Of a stretch of 64,000 nucleotides of DNA, positions 28,934-37,526 are shown piece by piece. Each line of letters opens with the position of its first letter. Position 1 is the stretch's first letter. A program made the position numbers and the translations under genes. The notes beneath the pieces were generated by a model, which saw nothing but the letters and a program-made list of their open reading frames with translations, did no database searches and had not been told where the DNA came from. The DNA is taken from positions 1-64,000 of the forward strand of contig PNOH01000007.1 of assembly GCA_013824715.1 (NCBI GenBank), in the 5' to 3' direction. The stretch comes from Odoribacter sp. GTDB lineage: Bacteria; Bacteroidota; Bacteroidia; Bacteroidales; Prolixibacteraceae.

Positions 28934-29776
28934 ATGAACGAACTCGAATTAAGAGCAGCCAAAACACTCATTGAACTAGCCTTAACAGAAGATATAGGTG
29001 AAGGCGATATCACAACCGACAACATTATTCCTGCTGAAACACAGCGCAAAGCTAAAATGGTAGCCAAAGCTGACGGGATTGTTGCCGGATTGCCAATTGC
29101 TGAAATGGTATTTAGAAGCCTTGATCCAAAGATGAGTTGGAAGGTGTTGGCTCCTGAAGGTTCGAAAGTAAAAAAAGGCGATGTGCTGGTGGAGTTCGAA
29201 GGAACTTACCGTGCTTTACTGACCGGCGAACGAACTGCACTTAATTTTTTGCAGCGTTTATCGGGAATTGCAACCATGTCGGGGAAATATGCCGATGCGG
29301 TAAAAGAATTCAAAACCATTATTTTGGATACCCGGAAAACCTTGCCTGGGTTCCGGATGCTTGATAAATATGCAGTAAAAACCGGAGGGGCCGGGAACCA
29401 TCGGATCGGTTTGTTCGACATGGCCATGATCAAGGACAACCATATTGAGGTGGCAGGGGGAATTACCAATGCAGTAAAGGCTGTCAGGAGTAAAATAAAA
29501 GAAGGAATCAAAATAGAAGTCGAAACTTCAACTCTTGCCCAGGTGCAGGAAGCCATTGATGCCGGCGCCGACATCATCATGCTCGATAATATGGATACCG
29601 AAACCATGCGAAAAAGTGTAGAATTGATAGCTGGCAGGGCCAAAGTGGAAGCTTCAGGAAATATGACACTCGAACGCCTGCGGGAAGTTGCAGCCACAGG
29701 TGTCGATTACATTTCAATCGGGGCGCTCACTCATTCAGTAAGTGCATTGGATATTAGTCAACGCTTAGAAAATTAA
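28934..29776 (+). CDS. nadC: Quinolinate phosphoribosyltransferase
   Basis: A 280-residue NadC: LTEDIGEGDITTDNI at the N-terminus, ERTALNFLQRLSGIATMS, LDTRKTLPGFRMLDKYAVKTGGAGNHRIGL (the substrate Arg/Lys/His cluster), IKDNHI, and the C-terminal MLDNMD and ASGNMTLERLREVAATGVDYISIGALTHS. It converts quinolinate to nicotinate mononucleotide. It is coupled to nadB upstream, and the pantothenate kinase gene starts 3 bases after its stop. Confidence 0.97.
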   Translation: MNELELRAAKTLIELALTEDIGEGDITTDNIIPAETQRKAKMVAKADGIVAGLPIAEMVFRSLDPKMSWKVLAPEGSKVKKGDVLVEFEGTYRALLTGERTALNFLQRLSGIATMSGKYADAVKEFKTIILDTRKTLPGFRMLDKYAVKTGGAGNHRIGLFDMAMIKDNHIEVAGGITNAVKAVRSKIKEGIKIEVETSTLAQVQEAIDAGADIIMLDNMDTETMRKSVELIAGRAKVEASGNMTLERLREVAATGVDYISIGALTHSVSALDISQRLEN

Positions 29777-29779
29777 CCA

Positions 29780-30517
29780 TTGATAAACCTCGTCATAGAT
29801 ATTGGCAATAGCCGTACAAAAATCGCTTTGTTCAATCAGCACGACCTGATGTTTAATGTTTCCATTGATTTTTTGACAGTGGATCATTTAAAGATGCTTA
29901 AAGAAGAACATCCGCAATTATCCAACGCAATTCTTTCAAGTGTGAAACCCAGCGACGAAGATTTGATCCGTTTTCTATCCCACCAGTTTGAGTTTTTTCT
30001 TGAACTTGATCAACAGACCGAACTGCCAATAGAAAATTTATATGAAACTCCTGAAACTCTGGGGAAGGATAGGCTGGCTGCTGCTGTAGGGGCCAACGAA
30101 CTGTTTCCGGATCAGAATTTACTGATCATTGATGCCGGTACAGCCATTACCTATGATTTAGTTTCAGAAAAGAATCAGTTTATTGGTGGTAATATTTCAC
30201 CCGGTCTGGAAATGCGTTTTAAAGCGCTGAACCTGTTCACCGGGAAACTTCCATTGATTAGTTATTCAGATGAATTTGAGCTAATTGGAAGAAATACTAC
30301 CGATGCAATTCGGGCAGGAGTTCAAAATGGAATGCTGTACGAAATAGGTCAAACCATCGCTATATTTAACAGAAATTATCAAAATTTACAAATCATTATG
30401 ACAGGGGGCGATTCTAATTTTTTTGATAAAAAGTTAAATTATTCCATCTTTGTACACTTTAACTTAACCCTTATAGGTTTAAACAGGATACTGGAATACA
30501 ATGCTAAAAAGAAATAA
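29780..30517 (+). CDS. coaX: Type III pantothenate kinase
   Basis: A 245-residue CoaX: the ASKHA phosphate-binding DIGNSRTKIALF is at residues 6-17, LGKDRLAAAVGA is near 95, IDAGTAITYDLV is near 117, and GGNISPGLEMRFKALN is near 135. It phosphorylates pantothenate in CoA synthesis. The start is TTG at 29780, three bases after the nadC stop; no better ATG leaves the DIGNS motif intact. Its 3' end overlaps the next gene by 17 bases. Confidence 0.93.
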   Translation: MINLVIDIGNSRTKIALFNQHDLMFNVSIDFLTVDHLKMLKEEHPQLSNAILSSVKPSDEDLIRFLSHQFEFFLELDQQTELPIENLYETPETLGKDRLAAAVGANELFPDQNLLIIDAGTAITYDLVSEKNQFIGGNISPGLEMRFKALNLFTGKLPLISYSDEFELIGRNTTDAIRAGVQNGMLYEIGQTIAIFNRNYQNLQIIMTGGDSNFFDKKLNYSIFVHFNLTLIGLNRILEYNAKKK

Positions 30518-31778
30518 TGCTTTACTAGTCGTGATGGTTTTGATTATCTGTGGATTCTCTGGCTTTGCGCAAAACAACAACACAAGCTCGCCTTTTTCCA
30601 GATATGGAATTGGTGATTTGCACCATTACGGATATGGCCGTACTGCTGCCATGGGTGGTGCATCGCTCGGAAGCCGTCATGCCGTTCAGATAAACTCTGC
30701 CAATCCGGCTTCCTACACAGCCAATGATAGTCTTTCATTTGTTTTTGATTTTGGGATTGACGGAACATTTTCCAGATATAAGGGCGATCAGGGAACAATG
30801 AATACGAAAGATGTAAATTTCAGGTATTTTTCGCTGAGCTGGCCTATAACCAAATGGATTGGTGCAGGCATGGGAATTCAGCCTTATTCTGACATGGGTT
30901 ACGAAGTGGGTTTTAACGAAGAATTGGTCGGTGCAGGTTATGTTTACCATAGTTATAAAGGAGAAGGAACCACTTCCAAAGCTTTCCTTGGCACATCAAT
31001 CAGTCCGTTTAAAGGCTTGTCGGTTGGGGCAAACCTCAATTACCTGTTTGGCCGGTTGAATCAAAATACCGACATTGGATTCAATAATCCACAGCTCTTT
31101 TATATTTCAAAAACAGAAGGAACCCGTCTTCGCGACTTTTCACTAACTTTTGGTCTTCAATACGATTATGAGCTAAAAAAAGATCAGTTCCTGACTTTAG
31201 GCCTTACTTTCGAACCACAATCAGATATCACTGTACTTCACCGGCTGTTTTCATACAAAGGTATCACGGTTGGAGCCAGCACTCTGACCGATACACTTGA
31301 ATTGGTGCCGGAAACCAAAGACATCATTAAACTTCCATCAACTTTTGGTATAGGTTTGTCGTATAATAAACTGAACAAACTCGAGATCAATGCCGATTAT
31401 TATTATGCCGGCTGGAGCAAGGCCACCTTTTTCGGAAAAACAGATGAGCTAATCACAGATCAGAGCAGGATTTCAGCCGGATTCGAATATATTCCTGAAG
31501 CTTTTTCAATCCGTAGCTACTTTAAAAGAGTCAAATATCGTGCTGGTATCCATCAGGAGAATTCGTACTTAAAATTAAACAATAAACAGATCAAGGAGTT
31601 TGGTGTAAGTTTTGGAGTTGGAATACCGTTCCCGAAATCAAAATCAACCGCTAATTTTGCAGTTGAATTTGGGAAAAAAGGAACAACGAAAGATAACCTG
31701 ATCAAAAACAATTATGCGAAGCTGAGTCTCTACCTCAATCTTTACGACTACTGGTTCGTTCAACGCAAATTTGATTAA
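30501..31778 (+). CDS. Outer-membrane beta-barrel protein
   Basis: A 425-residue protein with a signal peptide (NALLVVMVLIICGFSGFAQ). The mature part opens with NNTSSPFSRYGIGDLHHYGYGRTAAMGGASLGSRH, a start typical of FadL/OmpP1-like Bacteroidota barrels, and continues as alternating beta strands with aromatic residues. It ends with KLSLYLNLYDYWFVQRKFD, consistent with a barrel. The role is unknown; it may be a transporter or structural outer-membrane protein. It overlaps coaX by 17 bases and is followed by lptC, so it may belong to an envelope-biogenesis transcript. Confidence 0.82.
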   Translation: MLKRNNALLVVMVLIICGFSGFAQNNNTSSPFSRYGIGDLHHYGYGRTAAMGGASLGSRHAVQINSANPASYTANDSLSFVFDFGIDGTFSRYKGDQGTMNTKDVNFRYFSLSWPITKWIGAGMGIQPYSDMGYEVGFNEELVGAGYVYHSYKGEGTTSKAFLGTSISPFKGLSVGANLNYLFGRLNQNTDIGFNNPQLFYISKTEGTRLRDFSLTFGLQYDYELKKDQFLTLGLTFEPQSDITVLHRLFSYKGITVGASTLTDTLELVPETKDIIKLPSTFGIGLSYNKLNKLEINADYYYAGWSKATFFGKTDELITDQSRISAGFEYIPEAFSIRSYFKRVKYRAGIHQENSYLKLNNKQIKEFGVSFGVGIPFPKSKSTANFAVEFGKKGTTKDNLIKNNYAKLSLYLNLYDYWFVQRKFD

Positions 31779-31815
31779 GAAAGTCAGACCCAAACTCAAC
31801 CTGCCTTTGTCTATT

Positions 31816-32418
31816 ATGAAAATTGAACCCACTTTATCTGATATCTCAACGAAAATCAGTCTGTTACTGATTCAAAAAAAAGTATTGCTGTTCATGGTAT
31901 TAACAGCAATACTTTTTGTTTCGTGCGGAAAAGAAACTGCCAAAATCAAGATTAATTCAGTTGGCGAAGAATTGCCCTCACTCACCGCCGAAGATTTTGA
32001 AATGTTGGTGTCAGACTCATCTGTAATACGCTTTAAACTTCAAACGCCTGAATTCATCAGGCACAAGAACGAAAAGGATCCTTATACCGAATTTCCTAAA
32101 GGGGTAAAAATTGAGAAATATGACGCCAACATGAATATTGTTTCGAGTATTACTTGCCTTTACGCTAAAAATTTTGATTCCGACAATAGGTGGGAAGCTA
32201 AAAACAATGTAGTTGCTATTAATTTTAAGGGTGATACCCTGAAAACCGAATACCTGGTTTGGGATACTGAAAGGCAGAAGATCTACTCCGACCGGTTTGT
32301 TAAAATTATCCAAAAGGATCAGGTTTATACGGGTATTGGTTTTGAGTCCAATCAGGATTTTTCAGAATATCACATCAAAAACCTGAAAGGCAATATGTAC
32401 GTGAATGTGGATGAATAA
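31816..32418 (+). CDS. lptC: LPS export periplasmic protein LptC
   Basis: About 200 residues. A hydrophobic N-terminal segment ending in AILFVSCGK resembles a lipobox, followed by an OstA-like beta-jellyroll: FIRHKNEKDPYTEFPKGVKIEKYD, LYAKNFDSDNRWEAKNNVV, and TLKTEYLVWDTERQKIYSDRFVKI. LptC links the inner-membrane LptBFG complex to LptA for lipopolysaccharide transport. A TTG at 31771 would extend it by 15 residues and overlap the barrel gene by 8 bases; I prefer the ATG at 31816. The downstream DUF21/CBS gene starts 11 bases after the stop. Confidence 0.85.
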   Translation: MKIEPTLSDISTKISLLLIQKKVLLFMVLTAILFVSCGKETAKIKINSVGEELPSLTAEDFEMLVSDSSVIRFKLQTPEFIRHKNEKDPYTEFPKGVKIEKYDANMNIVSSITCLYAKNFDSDNRWEAKNNVVAINFKGDTLKTEYLVWDTERQKIYSDRFVKIIQKDQVYTGIGFESNQDFSEYHIKNLKGNMYVNVDE

Positions 32419-32429
32419 AGAAACAGGTT

Positions 32430-33704
32430 ATGAATTTGATTTTGGTCATCGGTATTGCCATTCTGTTTTCTGTTTTTTTTTCCGGAATGGAAATTGCTTT
32501 TCAATCGGCCAATAAACTCAGACTGGAACTCGATAAAAAACAGAATCGTTTTTTTTCTGGTTTAATCTCACTCTGTACGCAAAACCCGGCCCAGTTTGTC
32601 GCAACTATGTTAATAGGGAGCAACCTGGCGCTGGTCATATACGGAATAGCCATTGCCAGATTTCTCGAACCATTTCTGGCAAACTACCTGCAACCCTATT
32701 CACTGGTTATATTGGCCCAAACAATAATTGCCGCGTTATTCATACTCATTACTGCTGAATTTTTGCCAAAAGTAATGTTTCGGATCAATCCAAACGGACT
32801 GCTAAAGTTGTTTTCCTTCCCAATAACCTTTTTCTATTTTCTATTTTACCCGGTGACCAAAATTGCGATGTGGGTTTCAAAATTCATTTTGAAAGTCCTG
32901 TTAGACGAACCAACCCATCATATTAACGAAAAGGTGGCATTTAGCCGGATTGACCTCGACCAATTTGTAAAAGAACCCGAAAACAACAATTCATTTCAAG
33001 CTACTCAGGAAACAGACAGTGAAGTAAAATTATTCCGAAAAGCGCTTGATTTTTCCAAAGTCAGGCTTCGTGAAATCATGGTCCCGCGTACGGAAATGGT
33101 GGCTCTCCATATAGAATCTACCGTTGAAGAACTCCATCAGAAGTTCATCGAAACCGGTTATTCGCGCATCTTATTTTATGATGAAAACATTGATAATATT
33201 GTTGGTTACATTCACCATTCGGTCATCTTTACCAAACCTGATTCAATTAAATCCAATTTGAGAAATGTGTTGATTGTGCCTGAAACAATGTCGGCCAGCA
33301 AACTATTAAGCATGTTTATTCAGCAACGGCTTAGTATTGCTATTGTGGTTGATGAGTTTGGAGGAACTTCAGGAATGGTTGCCAGTGAAGATATTCTGGA
33401 AGAAATATTTGGAGAAATTGAGGATGAGCACGACACCATTGATTTAATCCAAAAACAAGTTGCTCCCGATGAGTTTGTCTTATCGGGCCGGTTGGAACTT
33501 GATGAATTGAATGAGAATTTTAATCTGGAATTTCCTGAAAACGAAAACTTCGAAACACTCGCGGGATTTATTCTCTTTCACCACGAAAGCATCCCCAAAA
33601 TAAATACAGTAATTACCATCCCACCCTATCGCTTCAAAATATTAAAAGCAACAAATACCAAAATAGAATTGGTACACCTGCAGATATTCGATGATCTAAA
33701 ATAA
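32430..33704 (+). CDS. DUF21/CBS/CorC-domain membrane protein (hemolysin family)
   Basis: A 424-residue protein. The N-terminal DUF21 (CNNM) region has four membrane segments (residues 1-165), followed by a pair of CBS domains (MVPRTEMVALHIESTVEELHQKFIETGYSRILFYDENIDNIVGYIH, then IAIVVDEFGGTSGMVASEDILEEIFGEIEDEHD) and a C-terminal CorC_HlyC domain. Members include the Bacteroidota gliding protein GldE and putative Mg/Co exporters. The order lptC, this gene, PpiD-like protein suggests a housekeeping role, and I do not call it gldE because the usual gldD neighbour is absent. Confidence 0.88.
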   Translation: MNLILVIGIAILFSVFFSGMEIAFQSANKLRLELDKKQNRFFSGLISLCTQNPAQFVATMLIGSNLALVIYGIAIARFLEPFLANYLQPYSLVILAQTIIAALFILITAEFLPKVMFRINPNGLLKLFSFPITFFYFLFYPVTKIAMWVSKFILKVLLDEPTHHINEKVAFSRIDLDQFVKEPENNNSFQATQETDSEVKLFRKALDFSKVRLREIMVPRTEMVALHIESTVEELHQKFIETGYSRILFYDENIDNIVGYIHHSVIFTKPDSIKSNLRNVLIVPETMSASKLLSMFIQQRLSIAIVVDEFGGTSGMVASEDILEEIFGEIEDEHDTIDLIQKQVAPDEFVLSGRLELDELNENFNLEFPENENFETLAGFILFHHESIPKINTVITIPPYRFKILKATNTKIELVHLQIFDDLK

Positions 33705-33793
33705 AAATTGAATGCAGGGGTTAATTATTGAAAATTATTATCTTCGTACCGCGAAATTTTAACGAATAATTATACTAAAATAACACACAGTAA

Positions 33794-35911
33794 ATGGCTA
33801 CTTTACAGAACATACGGAATCGCGGGAGTTTGATGATTGCGATCGTTATCGGTCTTGCCTTAGGCGCTTTTATTTTGGGCGACATGCTCAATTCAGGAAG
33901 TAATTTGATGAGGCCCAGTCAGATGGAAATTGCAGAAATTGATGGTGAATCTATACAATATCCTGAATTTCAAAAGAAAATTGAAGAGCTTTCTGAAATT
34001 TACAAGATGAATTCGCAGCAAACCCAAATTGATGAAAACACCTGGGAACAAATTCGTGAACAAGTATGGCAAGGATATCTTCAGGAAAATATTGTTGGCA
34101 AGGCATCTGAAAAACTTGGAATTACGGTAAGCGTTGAAGAACTTTTCGATTTGGTACAGGGAGCAAATCCCCATCCGATCATTCAGCAACTTTTCAGAAA
34201 TCAGCAGACCGGAGCAGTTGATAAATCTTCCATTATTCAATTCTTAAAATCTTTGGAAACCAATGCTACCCCTCAGCAGAAATCCTATTGGTTGTATATC
34301 GAAAACCAGATTAAACAAGATAAGATCCGGTCAAAATATAACAATCTGGTATCAAAGGGCTTGTATGTGACTTCAGAAGAAGCGAAAAAAAGTCTGGAAG
34401 CGAAAAACAGAAATGCTTCATTTCAGTATGTTTTGCTTAGCTATACTTCAATTACCGACACGGCTGTTACCGTTTCTGACAGCGATCTGAAAGCATACTA
34501 CAACAAACATAAAAACGATTACAAACAGGATAAAACAAGGAAGATTGAATATGTAACTTTCGAGGTACTTCCTACAGCGGCTGATAATACGGCCACTCAA
34601 AAATGGGTAACCGACAGTAAGCAGGAGTTTGCCACTGTTACCGATAATGCGCAGTATGTTAATGTTAATTCGGACACCCGTTTTGACCCGGGTTATTTTA
34701 AGAAGGATGAATTGCCCGCTGCTATGGCTGAATGGGCTTTTTCGGCTCAGCCCGGAGATTTCTACGGACCATACTTCGAAAACAATGAATACAAACTGGC
34801 GAAAATTGATCAGTTTAAAATGTTGCCCGATTCTGTTCAGGCAAGCCATATCCTGATCAACCCTCAAACGGTTGGAAGTATTGAAAAAGCGCGGGCTTTG
34901 GTTGATAGCTTAAAAAGAAATATCGAATCAGGCGGAAATTTCGCTGAGGTAGCTATGAAATATTCTGAAGATCCGGGTTCGAAACTTAAAGGTGGCGATC
35001 TGGGCTGGTTTAAACGCAAGCAAATGGTTGCTGAATTTGAGGAAGCCGCTTTCTCGGGCGAAATAAACAAACTTTATATTGCCGGTACCCGCTTTGGATT
35101 TCACCTGATCAAACCAACCCAAAAAGGAAAAGAAACGAATCAGGTGCGCATTGCAATACTTTCCAGAAAAGTGGTACCAAGTACTGAAACTTACCAGAAG
35201 GTTTATTCTGAAACAAGCAAATTTGCAAGCGAAAACCAATCTTACGAAGCATTTAACAAAGCTGTTGTTGATCAAAAACTGGATAAGAAAATATCTACCC
35301 TGAAAGAAAACGATCGGGAAGTGACCGGATTGGAACAGTCACGTGCATTGGTACGTGCAGCATTTAATGCAGAAAAAGGAAAAATTCTGGTGAATAACGA
35401 AGGATCAACAATCTTCGAATTTGGAAATAAATTTGTAATTGGCGCCATGACTGAAGCTACTGAGGAAGGACCTTCATCGTTCGAAGAAGCTAAAATACGT
35501 ATTGACTTAGCTGTTCGCAAAGAGAAAAAAGCTCAGATGCTTGCAGAAAAACTTAAAAACGCAGCTTCGGGCCAATCTGATTTGACAAGTATTGCTTCCA
35601 AGCTTTCAACCGAAGTGAAAGAAGCCGCCGGAGTAAATTTCTCCACCTTCTCAATACCCGCTGCAGGTTTTGAACCAGCAGTAATCGGAACTGTATGCAG
35701 CCTCCCTGAAGGTAAAATTTCAGCTCCGGTTGAAGGGAATGCAGGTGTTTATCTCACAAAAGTTACTTCGGTTGTTACCAACACCGACATTGACCTGAAA
35801 GGTGAAAAAGTCAGGTTGGCTCAAACTTTAAGCAGCAGGGCCGGATCACAGGTTTTCGAATCCCTGAAAAAGGTTGTTGACATCGAAGACAAACGGGCAA
35901 AATTCTATTAA
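33794..35911 (+). CDS. PpiD-like peptidylprolyl isomerase/chaperone
   Basis: A 705-residue membrane-anchored protein. A helix (LMIAIVIGLALGAFILGDML, about residues 12-31) anchors it in the inner membrane with the bulk in the periplasm. A SurA-N-like region follows (AEIDGESIQYPEFQKKIEEL, residues 47-66). A parvulin domain is near residues 345-450 (VQASHILINP, AMKYSEDPGSKLKGGDLGWFKRKQMV, and IAGTRFGFHLIK). A second, less conserved region completes it. PpiD/SurA-like proteins assist folding of envelope proteins. It is preceded by TATCTTCG (33741-33748), which is close to the -7 consensus. A strong terminator follows. Confidence 0.9.
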   Translation: MATLQNIRNRGSLMIAIVIGLALGAFILGDMLNSGSNLMRPSQMEIAEIDGESIQYPEFQKKIEELSEIYKMNSQQTQIDENTWEQIREQVWQGYLQENIVGKASEKLGITVSVEELFDLVQGANPHPIIQQLFRNQQTGAVDKSSIIQFLKSLETNATPQQKSYWLYIENQIKQDKIRSKYNNLVSKGLYVTSEEAKKSLEAKNRNASFQYVLLSYTSITDTAVTVSDSDLKAYYNKHKNDYKQDKTRKIEYVTFEVLPTAADNTATQKWVTDSKQEFATVTDNAQYVNVNSDTRFDPGYFKKDELPAAMAEWAFSAQPGDFYGPYFENNEYKLAKIDQFKMLPDSVQASHILINPQTVGSIEKARALVDSLKRNIESGGNFAEVAMKYSEDPGSKLKGGDLGWFKRKQMVAEFEEAAFSGEINKLYIAGTRFGFHLIKPTQKGKETNQVRIAILSRKVVPSTETYQKVYSETSKFASENQSYEAFNKAVVDQKLDKKISTLKENDREVTGLEQSRALVRAAFNAEKGKILVNNEGSTIFEFGNKFVIGAMTEATEEGPSSFEEAKIRIDLAVRKEKKAQMLAEKLKNAASGQSDLTSIASKLSTEVKEAAGVNFSTFSIPAAGFEPAVIGTVCSLPEGKISAPVEGNAGVYLTKVTSVVTNTDIDLKGEKVRLAQTLSSRAGSQVFESLKKVVDIEDKRAKFY

Positions 35912-35924
35912 TAGAATATCACAG

Positions 35925-35958
35925 GAAAAAAGCGGGCTATCAACCCGCTTTTTTTTAT
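35925..35958 (+). terminator. Terminator between the PpiD-like gene and guaB-like gene
   Basis: AAAAAAGCGGG / CCCGCTTTTTT hairpin with a short loop and a T-run. The -7 box of the next gene (35960-35967) begins just after it. Confidence 0.85.
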
Positions 35959-35959
35959 T

Positions 35960-35967
35960 TAAATTTG
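35960..35967 (+). promoter_or_regulatory. -7 box for the IMPDH-family gene
   Basis: TAAATTTG (TAnnTTTG) 28 bases before the ATG at 35996, abutting the upstream terminator. Confidence 0.5.
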
Positions 35968-35995
35968 CGCAATTTTTCATTTAAAAGACGAATAT

Positions 35996-37492
35996 ATGGC
36001 CAGATATTTTAACGATGTTTCCAGAACTTTTAATGAATACTTACTGATTCCGGGTTTAACAACCAAAGTTTGTTTTCCTGAGAATGTCTCATTAAAAACT
36101 CCCCTTGTTAGGTATCAGAAAGGGACAACTCCCGAATTGGAGTTAAATATTCCGTTTGTTTCAGCCATCATGCAGTCAGTATCCGATCATAAAATGGCTA
36201 TTGCCTTAGCTAAAAATGGAGGCCTCTCATTCATATTCGGTTCTCAGTCCATCGAATCACAAATCGAAATGGTACGGAAGGTGAAAAAATTCAAGGCCGG
36301 ATTTGTAGTCAGTGATGCGAATCTCACTCCTGAAAATACCCTGAAAGATGTTTTAGCGTTGAAAGCCGGAACCGGCCATTCAACCATCGGGATTACAGCC
36401 GACGGAACATCGAATGGTAAACTTTTGGGCATTGTGACCAGTCGCGACTACCGCGAGGGGAAGGATAATCCGGATACCAAAATCAGTGAGTTCATGACCC
36501 CTTTTTCAAAATTGGTTACCGGAGAATTGGGCGTTTCACTTACCGAAGCCAATGACATTATCTGGGACCACAAACTCAATACGCTCCCGATAATAGATAA
36601 AAACCAGAACCTGCAATATTTTGTGTTTCGGAAAGATTACGATGAACACAAGGAAAATCCGAATGAATTACTCGATCCGAATAAAAAGTTATTAGTGGGT
36701 GCAGGAATCAACACCCGTGATTACACCGAAAGGGTTCCCCAGTTGGTTGATGCCGGGGCTGATATACTTTGTATAGACTCCTCTGATGGTTTTTCGGAAT
36801 GGCAGGCCGAAACCATCGCTTTCATCAAAGACAAATACAACGGAAATGTAAAAGTGGGCGCCGGAAACGTGGTTGACAAAGATGGTTTTATCTATCTGGT
36901 TGAAGCCGGGGCTGATTTTGTGAAAGTCGGAATTGGCGGGGGCTCCATTTGTATCACCCGCGAGCAGAAAGGAATTGGGCGCGGGCAGGCAACTTCACTC
37001 ATCGAAGTAGCTGAAGCCAGAAATGAATATTTCGAAAAAACGGGCATCTATGTTCCGATTTGTTCCGATGGAGGTATTGTTCAGGATTACCACATGGTAC
37101 TTGCACTGGCCATGGGCGCCGATTTTATCATGATGGGGCGGTACTTTGCCCGTTTCGACGAAAGTCCGACCAAGAAACTTAAAGTGGGCAGCAACTACGT
37201 TAAGGAATATTGGGGCGAAGGGTCGAACCGGGCACGCAACTGGCAAAGGTACGACATGGGGGGCAACGAAGCGCTCAAGTTTGAAGAAGGCATTGACAGC
37301 TATGTTCCTTATGCCGGAAAGTTAAAAGACAATCTGGATATCACCCTGGGGAAAATCATTTCGACCATGTGCAGTTGTGGAGCATTAAGTATTCCTGAAC
37401 TGGAAAAAAATGCGAAAATTACGCTGGTTTCCTCAACCAGTATTATTGAAGGCGGAGCACATGATGTCATATTGAAGGAAGCTAATATTTAG
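35996..37492 (+). CDS. IMP dehydrogenase family protein, divergent type
   Basis: A 498-residue barrel enzyme with inserted CBS domains. The N-terminus [15 protein letters not shown] is followed by [30 protein letters not shown] segments at about residues 95-220, [19 protein letters not shown], and the catalytic loop [21 protein letters not shown] with Cys319. The family oxidises IMP to XMP in GMP synthesis. The long C-terminal part ([17 protein letters not shown], then a tail with [11 protein letters not shown]) differs from the usual bacterial GuaB, which typically begins with a TYDDVLL motif, so this is a divergent IMPDH type. It could be the cell's only IMPDH or a paralogue; the window cannot say. 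Confidence 0.85.
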   Translation: MARYFNDVSRTFNEYLLIPGLTTKVCFPENVSLKTPLVRYQKGTTPELELNIPFVSAIMQSVSDHKMAIALAKNGGLSFIFGSQSIESQIEMVRKVKKFKAGFVVSDANLTPENTLKDVLALKAGTGHSTIGITADGTSNGKLLGIVTSRDYREGKDNPDTKISEFMTPFSKLVTGELGVSLTEANDIIWDHKLNTLPIIDKNQNLQYFVFRKDYDEHKENPNELLDPNKKLLVGAGINTRDYTERVPQLVDAGADILCIDSSDGFSEWQAETIAFIKDKYNGNVKVGAGNVVDKDGFIYLVEAGADFVKVGIGGGSICITREQKGIGRGQATSLIEVAEARNEYFEKTGIYVPICSDGGIVQDYHMVLALAMGADFIMMGRYFARFDESPTKKLKVGSNYVKEYWGEGSNRARNWQRYDMGGNEALKFEEGIDSYVPYAGKLKDNLDITLGKIISTMCSCGALSIPELEKNAKITLVSSTSIIEGGAHDVILKEANI

Positions 37493-37496
37493 ATCG

Positions 37497-37504
37497 TATC
37501 TTTG
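37497..37504 (+). promoter_or_regulatory. -7 box upstream of mutS
   Basis: TATCTTTG, an exact TAnnTTTG match, 22 bases before the TTG start of mutS at 37527. It begins 4 bases after the guaB-like stop. Confidence 0.5.
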
Positions 37505-37526
37505 CTCATCTTAAAAATTCAGATCA

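Noticed and set aside
32430-33704. Naming the DUF21/CBS gene gldE
   Set aside because: The domain set fits, but the usual gldD and ssb neighbours are absent, so only the family is given.
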